Part shown: positions 18,530 to 27,631 of the stretch, one piece after another
Layout: each line of letters starts with the position of its first letter
How positions within the stretch are numbered: position 1 is the first letter of the stretch
Assembly (NCBI GenBank): GCA_017303835.1
Contig: JAFLBI010000002.1
Coordinates: 186,001 to 250,000 of the forward strand
Length of the DNA: 64,000 nucleotides
Source of the DNA: Chitinophagales bacterium
GTDB taxonomy: Bacteria; Bacteroidota; Bacteroidia; Chitinophagales; Chitinophagaceae
Direction of reading: 5' to 3'
Program-made: the position numbers and the translations under genes
The notes under the pieces: model-generated
Seen by the model: the letters and a program-made list of their open reading frames with translations, nothing else
Database searches by the model: none
Told to the model about the DNA's origin: nothing

Positions 18530-19921
18530 ATGTCCAGCAGAAGAGCGTTTATTCGAAACCTTAGTGGATCAGCAATTGCCATCACTGCGGCTTCATTGCA
18601 AGACCTTGCTGCAAGAGAAAGACAAGAAATTTTGTTGCAATCAGCTCAAAAAGAATATGCAGCCAATGATCGTATTCGTGTTGCGGTAATTGGATTCGGC
18701 ATCATTGGTTTCAGAAATGCGCAAACCTTTATGCAGTTGCCGGGAATTGAATTAGCAGCTGTTTGTGATTTATATGATGGCAGACTGGCCAGGGCAAAAG
18801 AATTGTATGGTCAATCTTTAATCACCACTCGCGATTATCGCGAATTGATTAACAGAAAAGATATTGATGCCATCATCGTTTGTACTTCTGATAACTGGCA
18901 TGATGCCATCAGTATTGATGCCATGCGTGCTGGTAAAGCGGTGTATTGTGAAAAGCCTTTGGTGCATCAATTGCATCAGGGACAGGCTTTGCTGAAAGTA
19001 CAGCAGGAAACCGGTGCTTTGTTGCAGGTGGGTAGTCAGCGTGTGAGCAGTATTGCTTATGCAAAAGCGAAAGAGTTGTATAAAGCTGGTGAAATTGGTC
19101 AGCTCAATTCTGTAGAAGCCGCTTTTGATAGACAAAGTGTTTTGGGTGCATGGAAATATACGATGCCTACAGATGCTTCGCCTGAAACTGTTGACTGGAA
19201 AAGATTCCAGCGGGGTAAGCAGAATGAAGTATATGATGCCAAGCGTTTTTTCTGGTGGCGCAATTACAAAGAATATGGCACCGGTGTAGCGGGAGATTTA
19301 TTTGTGCATTTGTTGTCTGGCTTACATTTTCTGACCGATTCTTATGGACCCAAACGTATTTATGCAACCGGTGATTTGTGTTACTGGAAAGATGGGCGCA
19401 ATGTACCAGATGTAATGACGGCTGTACTGGAATATCCGGATACACCACAACACAAAGCATTTCAGGTAACCTTGCGTGTGAACCTTATCAGTGGAATGGG
19501 TGATACTGCTACTACGCGTTTTGTGGGTACAGAAGGTGTGTTGAATTTTGGCTGGAATGATTTCACTATCCAGCGAAGCAAGATGCCCAAAGCACCAGGT
19601 ATAGGTGGATGGGATAGTTTGGATACCTATCCTGCTGCCATGCAGGAGCAGATCAGAAAGGAATATGATGCAAAATTCTCTTCAGAAGATAAAATTGCGC
19701 CATCTCTATCACCTATTCGCTATGCAGCACCTGCCGGTTACAGCGATTCAAAAGATCATTTTGCAAATTTCTTTGCTTCTGTAAGAAAACAATTGCCTGT
19801 TGTGGAAGATGCTGCTTTTGGCTTTCGCGCTGCAGCTCCCTGTTTGGCTTGTAATGAAAGCTATTTTCAGCAAAAAGTGATTCACTGGGATCCGCAGCAG
19901 ATGCAGGTTCGCAAAGCCTAA
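18530..19921 (+). CDS. Tat-exported Gfo/Idh/MocA family oxidoreductase
   Basis: A 463-residue NAD(P)-dependent sugar oxidoreductase. The N-terminus MSSRRAFIRNLSGSAIAIT has a twin-arginine-like signal (SRRAFIR). A Rossmann domain follows (IRVAVIGFGIIGFRNAQTF; AAVCDLYDGRLARAKELYG). The conserved GKAVYCEKPLVHQLHQG (EKP motif with the catalytic Lys) is next, then the C-terminal alpha/beta domain with DLFVHLLSGLHFLT. Periplasmic members act on glycosides or inositols. It starts 1 nt after the isomerase gene, so they form an operon. The substrate is not deducible. Confidence 0.88.
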   Translation: MSSRRAFIRNLSGSAIAITAASLQDLAARERQEILLQSAQKEYAANDRIRVAVIGFGIIGFRNAQTFMQLPGIELAAVCDLYDGRLARAKELYGQSLITTRDYRELINRKDIDAIIVCTSDNWHDAISIDAMRAGKAVYCEKPLVHQLHQGQALLKVQQETGALLQVGSQRVSSIAYAKAKELYKAGEIGQLNSVEAAFDRQSVLGAWKYTMPTDASPETVDWKRFQRGKQNEVYDAKRFFWWRNYKEYGTGVAGDLFVHLLSGLHFLTDSYGPKRIYATGDLCYWKDGRNVPDVMTAVLEYPDTPQHKAFQVTLRVNLISGMGDTATTRFVGTEGVLNFGWNDFTIQRSKMPKAPGIGGWDSLDTYPAAMQEQIRKEYDAKFSSEDKIAPSLSPIRYAAPAGYSDSKDHFANFFASVRKQLPVVEDAAFGFRAAAPCLACNESYFQQKVIHWDPQQMQVRKA

Positions 19922-19926
19922 ACCGC

Positions 19927-19934
19927 TACATTTG
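19927..19934 (+). promoter_or_regulatory. Bacteroidota -7 promoter box of the DUF3467 gene
   Basis: TACATTTG, an exact TAnnTTTG match, 17 nt before the ATG at 19952. Confidence 0.55.
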
Positions 19935-19951
19935 CTGGCTAAACTGCAAAC

Positions 19952-20260
19952 ATGGAACAGCAACCCAATAATCAGCTCAATATCGAAATCAGTGAGGAAA
20001 TCGCTGAAGGCGATTATGCCAATCTGGCCATCATTACCCATAGCCATGCGGAATTTGTAATTGATTTCGTGAGCGTGATGCCCGGTGTGCCCAAGAGTCG
20101 TGTAAAGAGCCGTATCATTTTCACGCCCATGCATGCCAAGCGTTTTATGAAAGCATTGGAAGAGAATATTGAGCGTTATGAAGCAGCCAATGGTCCTATT
20201 CAGGATTTAGAGCAGATCGAAATACCCATGCATTTCGGAGGCCCGGCGCCACAAGCTTAA
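19952..20260 (+). CDS. DUF3467 family protein
   Basis: A 102-residue cytoplasmic protein matching DUF3467: NIEISEEIAEGDYANLA, ITHSHAEFVIDFVSVMPG, SRVKSRIIFTPMHAKRF, ending in helix and Pro/Gly/Ala tail. Function unknown; it is widely conserved in Bacteroidota and other phyla. Own TACATTTG promoter box upstream. Its stop directly abuts the stop of convergent radC with no gap. Confidence 0.88.
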   Translation: MEQQPNNQLNIEISEEIAEGDYANLAIITHSHAEFVIDFVSVMPGVPKSRVKSRIIFTPMHAKRFMKALEENIERYEAANGPIQDLEQIEIPMHFGGPAPQA

Positions 20261-20944
20261 TCAGAGCAGTCCTTCATCAGCAAAGCTGAAATAACCGGCT
20301 TCACTCACAATGATGTGATCCAGCACTTGTATATCCATGAGTAAGGCTGCTTGCTTGATTTTATTGGTCAGCAACTCATCTTGTTTACTGGGTTTGAGGC
20401 TGCCGCTTGGATGATTATGCGATAGGATGATAGATACTGCATCATGCTCCAGTGCCTGTTTGAGGATGATGCGCGGATCGGCAACAGTTCCGGTTAATCC
20501 GCCCTCACTAATTACCGTTTCATACACAATCTTATTGCTTCGGTTAAGATAAACCGCCATAAACAATTCATGTCGCTTGTATTGTAATCGTGTTTGTAGG
20601 TATTGGGCAATATCCTTGCTGCTGGTGATGGTCGTTTTTTGATGTGTACTGGCTTGTCGTCTAAGGCCTAATTCCAGCGCAGCAGCAATGGTAATGGCTT
20701 TTTTTTCGCCCAAACCTTTGATTTTCAGTTGCTGTATTTCCTTTACCCGCATTTTACCCAGTTTGGTTAGGTCTTGCTGGCATTTATCCAGCAAGTTGCG
20801 TGCAAGGTCCAGGGCAGATTGGTCCTTGGTGCCGTTATTGATCAGGATGGCCAGTAATTCTGCATTACTCAATGCAGCTGTGCCTTTGAGCTGGAGTTTT
20901 TCCCTGGGCCTGTCGTCTGGCGCCCATGTTTTAATAGCAGTCAT
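20261..20944 (-). CDS. radC: RadC-like JAB-domain protein
   Basis: A 227-residue protein. An N-terminal helix-hairpin-helix region (~20-90, with KIKGLGEKKAITIAAALELG) precedes a JAB1/MPN metalloprotease-like domain (~100-227). The zinc motif is complete: SEGGLTGTVADPR, then SHNHPSGSLKPSKQD (H-x-H...D). The family is called a DNA repair protein for historical reasons; true function is uncertain. The start at 20944 (MTAIKTWAPDDRPREKL) matches the family N-terminus and has AGGA 8 nt upstream; ATGs at 20971 and 20992 are in frame. Confidence 0.92.
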   Translation of the reverse strand: MTAIKTWAPDDRPREKLQLKGTAALSNAELLAILINNGTKDQSALDLARNLLDKCQQDLTKLGKMRVKEIQQLKIKGLGEKKAITIAAALELGLRRQASTHQKTTITSSKDIAQYLQTRLQYKRHELFMAVYLNRSNKIVYETVISEGGLTGTVADPRIILKQALEHDAVSIILSHNHPSGSLKPSKQDELLTNKIKQAALLMDIQVLDHIIVSEAGYFSFADEGLL

Positions 20945-21060
20945 ACATCCTGTTTTTTCTAATTTACTCATGAACAAAAAAATTCTTTGCACAGGATGTG
21001 TATCATAAAACCAGAAATGATAAATCTCTCATTTATCTTCGCCCAACATTCCTCCTAGCT

Positions 21061-22017
21061 ATGAATCCCTCCGTAAAGATCTTCTCGGGCACCGGGTCAC
21101 AGAAACTGGCTGAGAAAATTGCTTCAAGATTTGGTGTGCCCCTGGGTAAAGTGAATATCCAGAAATTCAGCGACGGCGAATTTCAACCCATATTTCTGGA
21201 AAGTATCCGCGGCGACTATGTTTTTCTGGTACAAAGTACTTACGCCCCAACTGATAATATCATGGAGTTATTACTCATGATTGATGCAGCTAAGCGTGCA
21301 AGTGCGTACAAGATTATTGCCGTTATTCCTTATTATGGTTATGCACGCCAGGATAGAAAAGACAAGCCACGTGTGGCCATTGGTTCTAAATTGATTGCTA
21401 CTTTGTTGGAAGCTGCTGGCGCAGACCGTGTCATCACGATGGACCTGCACGCTTCTCAGATACAGGCATTCTTTGATATCCCTGTGGATCATCTGGATAG
21501 TTCTGCCATCTTCATCCCGTACATTGAGCAGCTGAAATTGGCTAACCTAACCTTTGCCGCACCGGACGTGGGTAGTACCAACCGTGTACGTGAGATTGCC
21601 AGCTATTTCAATGCAGAAATGGTGATTTGTGATAAGCACCGTAAGCGCGCCAACGAGATTGCCAGCATGGTAGTGATTGGTGATGTAACGGATAGAGACA
21701 TTGTGTTGATTGATGATATCTGTGATACTGGTGGCACATTGGCTAAAGCAGCAGGTTTATTGAAGGAGAAAGGTGCCAGAAGTGTACGTGCTTTGTGTAC
21801 GCACCCTGTGTTGAGTGGCAAAGCCTACGAGAATATTGAAAATAGTGTACTCGAAGAGCTGATTGTTTGTGATACCATTCCATTGAAACAGGAATCTGCT
21901 AAAATTCGCGCACTTTCTGTGGCCGACTTGTTCGCTATTGCGATTAGAAATGCCTATGAAAACAAGAGTATCACCAGTCTCTTTATTCACTCGCAATTGA
22001 GAGGTAGAGATAAATAA
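21061..22017 (+). CDS. prs: Ribose-phosphate pyrophosphokinase
   Basis: Makes PRPP from ribose 5-phosphate and ATP, feeding purine, pyrimidine, His, Trp and NAD synthesis. 318 residues, standard. Motifs are KIFSGTGSQKLAEKIA, KFSDGEFQP, the flexible loop region YYGYARQDRKDKPR, the DLHASQIQAFFDIPVDHL block, and the PRPP-binding IVLIDDICDTGGTLAKAA. The ATG at 21061 starts the normal N-terminus; an upstream in-frame ATG would overlap the radC upstream region. It is followed by a hairpin at 22043. Confidence 0.97.
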   Translation: MNPSVKIFSGTGSQKLAEKIASRFGVPLGKVNIQKFSDGEFQPIFLESIRGDYVFLVQSTYAPTDNIMELLLMIDAAKRASAYKIIAVIPYYGYARQDRKDKPRVAIGSKLIATLLEAAGADRVITMDLHASQIQAFFDIPVDHLDSSAIFIPYIEQLKLANLTFAAPDVGSTNRVREIASYFNAEMVICDKHRKRANEIASMVVIGDVTDRDIVLIDDICDTGGTLAKAAGLLKEKGARSVRALCTHPVLSGKAYENIENSVLEELIVCDTIPLKQESAKIRALSVADLFAIAIRNAYENKSITSLFIHSQLRGRDK

Positions 22018-22042
22018 GGCTGATTATCAATAATTTGTGTAG

Positions 22043-22066
22043 ATGGCTCCCCGAAAATGGAGCCAT
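22043..22066 (+). terminator. Hairpin after prs
   Basis: ATGGCTCC (22043-22050) pairs with GGAGCCAT (22059-22066), a perfect 8-bp stem with an 8-nt loop. It is followed only by TTGC, so the U-tract is weak; probably a transcript 3' end or processing hairpin. Confidence 0.5.
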
Positions 22067-22096
22067 TTGCATTCCGTAAATAATTGTCTTTTCTCT

Positions 22097-22126
22097 TTGT
22101 GCTTCCAGCCCAAGCGCCTACCTTTG
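22097..22126 (+). promoter_or_regulatory. Promoter of rplY
   Basis: TTTG-type -33 element near 22096-22099 and an exact -7 box TACCTTTG at 22119-22126. Transcription would begin about 30 nt before the ATG at 22161. Confidence 0.6.
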
Positions 22127-22160
22127 CCGTCCCGAAAAAACGGGGACAAAAATCAATTTT

Positions 22161-22751
22161 ATGAATACAATTACAATCGAAGGACAACTGAGGACCGAAT
22201 TTGGCAAAAAAGCCACCCGCCAAATGCGCTCTCAGGAACTGGTGCCAGGTGTAATTTACGGGGGTGCGCAGGAAGTGAATTTCGCTGCTCCTGCCAAGGC
22301 TTTCAAGCCTCTGGTGTACACTGCACAATTTCAGTTAGCAGAAGTGAAAGTGGATGGTAAAACTTACAGATGCATTTTGAAGGACATGCAGTTCGACAAA
22401 GTATCTGATGCTTTGATCCACGTAGATCTGCTGGAACTGGTAGATGACAAGAAAGTAGTAGCCACACTGCCATTGAAGTTCGTTGGTAACTCAATTGGTG
22501 TGAAGGATGGTGGTAAACTGGTGACTAAAATGAAGTCGCTGAAAGTAAAGACCCTGCCTAAGTTCTTGAAAGAGAACATCGAGGTAGATATCACCAATCT
22601 GGCTGTAAACGGTAACATCCGCGTAGAAGATGTACAAGCTGATAACATGGAGATCATCAACTCTCCACGTATCCCTGTTGCATCTGTAGTGATGACCCGT
22701 CAGCTGAAGCAAGAAGAAGCTGCTGCTGCAAAAGACGAGAAGAAGAAGTAA
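22161..22751 (+). CDS. rplY: Large ribosomal subunit protein bL25 (Ctc form)
   Basis: 5S rRNA-binding ribosomal protein of the long Ctc/TL5 type, 196 residues. The N-terminal L25 domain (~1-95: IEGQLRTEFGKKATRQMRSQELVPGVIYGG; YRCILKDMQFDKVSDALIHVD) is followed by the TL5 C-terminal beta domain (~96-185). A Lys/Glu/Ala-rich tail ends the protein. Next on the same strand is pth, the gene that commonly follows L25, but here the two are separated by an intrinsic terminator and pth has its own promoter box. Confidence 0.96.
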   Translation: MNTITIEGQLRTEFGKKATRQMRSQELVPGVIYGGAQEVNFAAPAKAFKPLVYTAQFQLAEVKVDGKTYRCILKDMQFDKVSDALIHVDLLELVDDKKVVATLPLKFVGNSIGVKDGGKLVTKMKSLKVKTLPKFLKENIEVDITNLAVNGNIRVEDVQADNMEIINSPRIPVASVVMTRQLKQEEAAAAKDEKKK

Positions 22752-22831
22752 TTCACGGATTCGCTCGGATTACACTGATTACACGAATTACAATGGGTGT
22801 TTGTTGAGAACACTACTTGTACAAAACATAG

Positions 22832-22856
22832 GCCCCGCATTTGCGGGGTCTTTTTT
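22832..22856 (+). terminator. Intrinsic terminator after rplY
   Basis: GCCCCGCA-type arm (22832-22839) pairs with TGCGGGGTC (22842-22850) around a short AT loop, followed by TTTTTT. GC-rich stem plus U-tract. Confidence 0.9.
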
Positions 22857-22865
22857 CTTTACCTG

Positions 22866-22873
22866 TACATTTG
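22866..22873 (+). promoter_or_regulatory. Bacteroidota -7 promoter box of pth
   Basis: TACATTTG, an exact TAnnTTTG match, ending 4 nt before the pth ATG at 22878; directly downstream of the rplY terminator. Confidence 0.6.
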
Positions 22874-22877
22874 CGGC

Positions 22878-23453
22878 ATGAACAAATTTCTGATCGTAGG
22901 CTTGGGTAATATTGGCGCTGAGTACAAACATACCAGACACAACATCGGCTTTGATGTGGTGGATGCATTTGTGCTGAAGCATAACCAGTTCTGGCGTACT
23001 GACCGCCTGGCCGATGTGGCTGAAGTGAGTTGGAAAGGAAAGAAATTTGTGTGCATCAAACCCAGCACTTACATGAACCTAAGTGGAAAGGCTTTTCGCT
23101 ATTGGTTCGATAAAGAGAAAGTAGAACTCGTTAATACCCTCACCATTGTAGATGAGCTAGCTATTCCGCTAAATAAACTCAGACTTCGCCCAAGTGGCAG
23201 CGATGGCGGACATAATGGGTTGAAAGACATTCAGTTAATGATGGGAACCGATGTGTATCCTAAGCTGCGTTTTGGCATTGGCAATAACTACCCCAAGGGT
23301 CGTCAGGCAGATTTTGTACTGGGCCATTGGCTGGCCGATGAGCGCCCCATTGTAGATCAGAAAATCACCAAATGTGTAGAGATCATCGAACAGTTTGCCA
23401 CCATCGGGCTGGAACGTACGATGAATATGGTAAATAATTTGAGCTTCGCATAA
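22878..23453 (+). CDS. pth: Peptidyl-tRNA hydrolase
   Basis: Releases peptides from prematurely dropped peptidyl-tRNA. 191 residues, standard. Motifs are FLIVGLGNIGAEYKHTRHNIG (with the catalytic Asn and the His of TRHN), KPSTYMNLSGKA, and GSDGGHNGLKDI with the second conserved Asn. The start at 22878 (MNKFLIVGLG) is set by homology and by the promoter box 4 nt upstream; the frame is open further up through the rplY terminator, which is not coding. Confidence 0.96.
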   Translation: MNKFLIVGLGNIGAEYKHTRHNIGFDVVDAFVLKHNQFWRTDRLADVAEVSWKGKKFVCIKPSTYMNLSGKAFRYWFDKEKVELVNTLTIVDELAIPLNKLRLRPSGSDGGHNGLKDIQLMMGTDVYPKLRFGIGNNYPKGRQADFVLGHWLADERPIVDQKITKCVEIIEQFATIGLERTMNMVNNLSFA

Positions 23454-23587
23454 TAAAATCGGCTCATAATCAGTTATAGTACTGGCAAAATATCATTCAA
23501 GTAGCCAAAACCATACCCTTCCCCAACCTGATCTCAGGTGATTTAGAAGCCGGCTCACTTGATTTATATTTTAAACAGGCACGTACT

Positions 23588-24199
23588 ATGAAAATTTTTT
23601 GCGTTGGTAGAAATTATATAGACCATGCAAAAGAGCTGGGTAACGCAGTTCCAGAGGAGCCGGTAATCTTTATGAAACCGAAATCGGCCCTGCTGCAACC
23701 TCATGCGCCATTCTATTACCCAGAGTTTTCCAACGAATTACATTACGAGCTTGAGTTGGTAGTACGTATCTCCAAAAATGGTAAATACATTCCTGAGAAG
23801 CAGGCGGTGAAATACATCGATGCTATTACAGTTGGAATTGATTTTACCGCAAGAGATGTGCAGGCTGAATTGAAGAAGAAGGGTTTGCCCTGGGAAAAAG
23901 CCAAAGCTTGGGATAATTCAGCGGTTATTGGCAACTGGTATCCATTGCCGCAGGATTTGGGAAAAGAGGAAATGTTCTTTTCCATGAAGAAGAACAACGA
24001 GGAAGTGCAGCGTGGTAACAGTAAAGACATGATTTTTTCTTTCGCATATATCATCGCACATGTGTCACAGTATTTTTCACTCAATATCGGCGACCTGATT
24101 TATACAGGAACTCCAGCCGGTGTGGGTGAAGTAGTCGTTGGAGATGTGTTAGAGGGTTTTTATGGTAAGGAAAAGGCATTTGAACTGGAGATTAAATAA
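23588..24199 (+). CDS. Fumarylacetoacetate hydrolase family protein
   Basis: A 203-residue FAH-fold protein. It begins at the usual MKIFCVGRNYIDHAKEL and carries PVIFMKPKSAL, HYELELVVRISKNGKYI (E-x-E metal ligands), VGIDFTARDVQ and GDLIYTGTPAGVG. Members are oxaloacetate decarboxylases, acylpyruvases or 2-hydroxyhepta-2,4-diene-1,7-dioate isomerases; the exact reaction is unknown. The frame is open for ~37 codons upstream without ATG, but the family N-terminus fits the ATG at 23588. The E1 dehydrogenase gene follows 24 nt later, so they are likely cotranscribed. Confidence 0.9.
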   Translation: MKIFCVGRNYIDHAKELGNAVPEEPVIFMKPKSALLQPHAPFYYPEFSNELHYELELVVRISKNGKYIPEKQAVKYIDAITVGIDFTARDVQAELKKKGLPWEKAKAWDNSAVIGNWYPLPQDLGKEEMFFSMKKNNEEVQRGNSKDMIFSFAYIIAHVSQYFSLNIGDLIYTGTPAGVGEVVVGDVLEGFYGKEKAFELEIK

Positions 24200-24223
24200 A
24201 CAAAGTACGCAAAGCAAACCGGC

Positions 24224-26290
24224 ATGTTAACACCAGAAATCATCATGAATGCATACAGGCTGATGGTCACGGCCAAAGCCATGTGTGATACCTATGATGC
24301 CAACCGCCAGGTTTGCAAATATGTACATTCTACTAGCCGCGGTCACGAAGCCATTCAGATAGCAACAGGTATGCAGTTGCTGCCGATTGACTGGGTTAGC
24401 CCTTACTACCGCGATGACAGTTTAATGCTGTCAACTGGCTTTACACCTTACGAATTGATGTTGCAGTTGCTGGCGAAGAAAGATGACCCATTCTCCGGTG
24501 GTCGTTCCTATTATTGTCACCCTAGCAGCAAAGACAGCGATCGTCCTTCCATCATACATCAAAGTAGTGCAACAGGTATGCAGGCTATTCCAACCACTGG
24601 TTTGGCGCAAGGCATACAGTTTCTGGAAAAATACCATAGCGATACTCTGCGCAAAGATGCAGATGGTCGTTCTCCTGTTGTATTGTGTTCCTTAGGCGAC
24701 GGTAGTATTACCGAAGGTGAAGTGAGTGAGGCTTTACAGTTTGCTGTATTGAAGCAATTACCGATTGTATACTTAGTGCAGGATAATGGCTGGGGTATTA
24801 GTGCTAGTGCAGAAGAAACCCGCACCATGAATGCCTACGAGTTTGCTTGTGGCTTCAAAGGATTGAAGCGTATGCAGTGCGATGGTAGCGACTTCATGCG
24901 CAGTTATGAAACCATGAAGCAGGCAGTAGAATATGCTCGCTACGAGAGAAGACCTGTACTGGTACATGCAAAAGTGCCATTGCTGGGTCACCATACCAGT
25001 GGTGTAAGAAAAGAGTTTTATCGTACCAGAGAAGATTTGTTGAAGCATGGTTTGTACGATCCTATTCCAAAAATGCGTGTATTGCTCGGTACCATTGGTT
25101 TTAGCGAGCATGAAATAAATAAAGTAGAAACAGATGCAGAGCAGGTAATCACGCAGCAATTCCAATTAGCGGTTGCAGCAGCTGAGCCTGATGTGCATTC
25201 AGTAGAAGAGCATGTGTTTGTACCTACACCCGTGAAGGAAGAAAGAGGTGTACGCAGTCCGAAGAATGGTGAGAAGATCATGATGGTGGATGCGGCTTTG
25301 CATGCGATTGATGAATTGATGCAAGAACATCCGGAAGCGATTTTGTACGGACAGGATGTTGGTAAGCGTTTAGGTGGTGTATTTCGCGAAGCAGCAACAC
25401 TTGCAGAAAAATATGGTGATCATCGTGTGTTCAATACCGCGATTCAAGAAGCATATATTGTTGGTTCTACCATTGGTTTGTCTGCAGTAGGCATGAAGCC
25501 GATTGTAGAAGTGCAGTTTGGAGATTATATCTATCCCGGTTTGAACCAGTTGGTAACAGAAGTATCAAAGTCTTGTTACCTCTCTAACGGTAAGTATCCG
25601 GTACAGATGGTATTACGTGTGCCAGTAGGTGCTTATGGTGGTGGTGGTCCTTACCATAGTGGTAGTGTAGAAAGTACGCTCTTAAGTATCAAGGGTATTA
25701 AAGTGGTGTATCCATCTAACGCTGCAGATATGAAGGGTTTGATGAAAGCTGCGTTTCTGGATCCAAACCCTGTAGTGATGTTGGAGCATAAGGGTTTGTA
25801 TTGGAGCAAAGTGCCCGGTACAGATGATGCCAAAACGGTTGAACCATCCAAAGATTATATACTTCCATTGGGTAAAGCAGCTGTTGCGTATGCAGCAGAT
25901 GCAGATAAAGTGCGTAAAGGTGAATCTGTTGCAGTGATTACTTATGGCATGGGTGTGTATTGGGCCAAGCAAGCTGCTGAGCAGTTGAATGGTCGGGTTG
26001 AAGTCATTGATTTGCGTACACTCTTCCCATTAGATGAGCAAACTGTATTTGAAGCAGTGAAGCGTCATGGTAAAGTATTGGTGTTAAGTGAAGAGCAACA
26101 GAATAATTCATTTGCAGAAGCATTATCGCTGCGTATTACCAATCAATGCTATCATTTCTTAGATGCAAAAGTAGAAGTGATGGGTGCATTGAACCTGCCG
26201 GCTATTCCTATCAATATGGCACTGGAGAAAGCCATGCTGCCCACCGCTGAGAAAGTGGCAGGCAGATTGGAGAAATTAATCAGTTACTAA
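24224..26290 (+). CDS. Fused 2-oxoacid dehydrogenase E1 alpha-beta (branched-chain/pyruvate type)
   Basis: A 688-residue thiamine-diphosphate enzyme with E1-alpha (~1-330) and E1-beta (~345-688) in one chain, the usual form in Bacteroidota. The alpha half has STSRGHEAIQIATG, the TPP motif LGDGSITEGEVSEALQFA and a phosphorylation-loop-like YRTREDLLKH. The beta half has ILYGQDVGKRLGGVFREAATL, FNTAIQEAYIVGSTIGLSAVG and RVPVGAYGGGGPYHSGSVE. The complex decarboxylates branched-chain 2-oxoacids or pyruvate and passes the acyl group to lipoyl-E2; no E2 or E3 gene is nearby. Convergent with the cytochrome peroxidase gene, 5 nt apart. Confidence 0.93.
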   Translation: MLTPEIIMNAYRLMVTAKAMCDTYDANRQVCKYVHSTSRGHEAIQIATGMQLLPIDWVSPYYRDDSLMLSTGFTPYELMLQLLAKKDDPFSGGRSYYCHPSSKDSDRPSIIHQSSATGMQAIPTTGLAQGIQFLEKYHSDTLRKDADGRSPVVLCSLGDGSITEGEVSEALQFAVLKQLPIVYLVQDNGWGISASAEETRTMNAYEFACGFKGLKRMQCDGSDFMRSYETMKQAVEYARYERRPVLVHAKVPLLGHHTSGVRKEFYRTREDLLKHGLYDPIPKMRVLLGTIGFSEHEINKVETDAEQVITQQFQLAVAAAEPDVHSVEEHVFVPTPVKEERGVRSPKNGEKIMMVDAALHAIDELMQEHPEAILYGQDVGKRLGGVFREAATLAEKYGDHRVFNTAIQEAYIVGSTIGLSAVGMKPIVEVQFGDYIYPGLNQLVTEVSKSCYLSNGKYPVQMVLRVPVGAYGGGGPYHSGSVESTLLSIKGIKVVYPSNAADMKGLMKAAFLDPNPVVMLEHKGLYWSKVPGTDDAKTVEPSKDYILPLGKAAVAYAADADKVRKGESVAVITYGMGVYWAKQAAEQLNGRVEVIDLRTLFPLDEQTVFEAVKRHGKVLVLSEEQQNNSFAEALSLRITNQCYHFLDAKVEVMGALNLPAIPINMALEKAMLPTAEKVAGRLEKLISY

Positions 26291-26295
26291 TTCTG

Positions 26296-27471
26296 TTATC
26301 GATTTCTGAAAGGATTACTGTACTTGGCTTCTGTGGCCAATGTTCTATCCGTTAATGTTTTCATGAAAGCAACCAATGCTGCTTTTTCAGCTTCAGAGAA
26401 ATTTCTGTTTACCACTGCACCGTTAGGTGCGCGTAGTGGTGGCGATAAATTAGGATGATTTTTTACGCCGCTACTATAATGCTCTACCACTTCTTCCAAA
26501 GTTTTGAAGCGACCATCGTGCATATAAGGTGCTGTGATTTCTACGTTTCTCAATGTAGTTACTTTGAATTCGCCGTTTCTGTTGGCGATACCTAATGCTG
26601 CACCAACACCATTATCTGTTGGGATTAAATCCAAACCATTGTTTCTTGAACCAGGCGCTACGAAAGTTTCTGTTCCGTGACAAGCACCGCAACTAGCTGG
26701 CGCTAAGAATATTTGTTTGCCTTGATTTTCTTGTGCTGTAAAGTTGGCGAAAGGTGTTACAGCAGGGTTTTGTCCGGGTGCTAATGTTGCTCTGCCTGCA
26801 TCATATTTTGATTGGTAAGAAACCACAGAGCGAACAAACTGAGAAAGTGCACGAGATACGCGATCAGGTGTAATAGTGCTGTTACCAAAAGCATTGGTAA
26901 ATAGCACAGGATAATGGGTGGTTCTGCTCAGGCGGTTTACCAAAGTATCCAGGGTCAAGCCCATTTCAGTATGGTCTTGAATGGGTTGAAGGGTTTGTAC
27001 TTCCAGTGTGCTGGCTCTTTCATCCCAGAAGAAGCGACCATTGGCATAGTAACGGGCATTGATGATGCTCATGGAGTTTCTGCCGGTGAGTCCGCCCTGA
27101 AAGCCTTTGCTCAGTTTGGCTGTATCCGAAAACCCCAAATCTGGTTTATGACAGGAGCCGCAAGAAATAGTGTTGTTGGCTGAGAGTGTTTTATCATAGA
27201 AAAGCACTCTGCCAAGTGTAGCGCCATTATCGGTAATAGGGTTGTTATTGGGGGTGTTCAGCTGGGCAATGATTTCGGGCCCTAGGTAGTAAGCTGGTAC
27301 AGCAATATTGGCATAATTGAATGCTGTGGCAGGCAGGTCCAGTGCGGCTAGTGGATCAGCTGTGGTGGTGGTAGTTGGGTTGGTGGTGCTAATTTGATCC
27401 TTCTTGCTGCATGCGCTAATGAGTACAGTGCCTATCAGCAGGGTTGTCAGGGTGTTTAGGTGCTTTCTCAT
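26296..27471 (-). CDS. Di-heme cytochrome c peroxidase, lipoprotein
   Basis: A 391-residue exported MauG/CcpA-type protein. The start at 27471 (MRKHLNTLTTLLIGTVLISACSKK) gives a lipoprotein signal with the lipobox ISAC; an upstream in-frame start lacks sense. Two CxxCH heme sites are visible: CGSCH and CGACH. FSDTAKLSKGFQGG, RNSMSIINARYYANGRFFWDERASTLE and ITAPYMHDGRFKTLEEVVEHY are the family blocks. It reduces hydrogen peroxide with electrons from cytochrome c in the periplasm, or acts as a MauG-like oxidant. Last backbone gene before the tRNA-linked element. Confidence 0.93.
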   Translation of the reverse strand: MRKHLNTLTTLLIGTVLISACSKKDQISTTNPTTTTTADPLAALDLPATAFNYANIAVPAYYLGPEIIAQLNTPNNNPITDNGATLGRVLFYDKTLSANNTISCGSCHKPDLGFSDTAKLSKGFQGGLTGRNSMSIINARYYANGRFFWDERASTLEVQTLQPIQDHTEMGLTLDTLVNRLSRTTHYPVLFTNAFGNSTITPDRVSRALSQFVRSVVSYQSKYDAGRATLAPGQNPAVTPFANFTAQENQGKQIFLAPASCGACHGTETFVAPGSRNNGLDLIPTDNGVGAALGIANRNGEFKVTTLRNVEITAPYMHDGRFKTLEEVVEHYSSGVKNHPNLSPPLRAPNGAVVNRNFSEAEKAALVAFMKTLTDRTLATEAKYSNPFRNR

Positions 27472-27607
27472 GTGGCTTGTTTCATGCATGGAGCGGAATA
27501 TGGAGCAAAAGCTTAGTCTGGGTGAGCGGTTTTGGAAAATTATAACATTTAAGGGCTTAGCTAAAGTGAAATATGGGCTTTGTTTTCGGTTTTTTGGCTT
27601 TGCCACC

Positions 27608-27615
27608 TATATTTG
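27608..27615 (+). promoter_or_regulatory. Bacteroidota -7 promoter box of tRNA-Met
   Basis: TATATTTG, an exact TAnnTTTG match, 16 nt before the mature tRNA 5' end at 27632. Confidence 0.55.
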
Positions 27616-27631
27616 CAGCCCGAAAGGAAAT

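Noticed and set aside
23461-23587. Upstream extension or remnant gene before the FAH-family gene (open 37 codons, protein-like)
   Set aside because: No start codon, and the family N-terminus begins exactly at the ATG at 23588.
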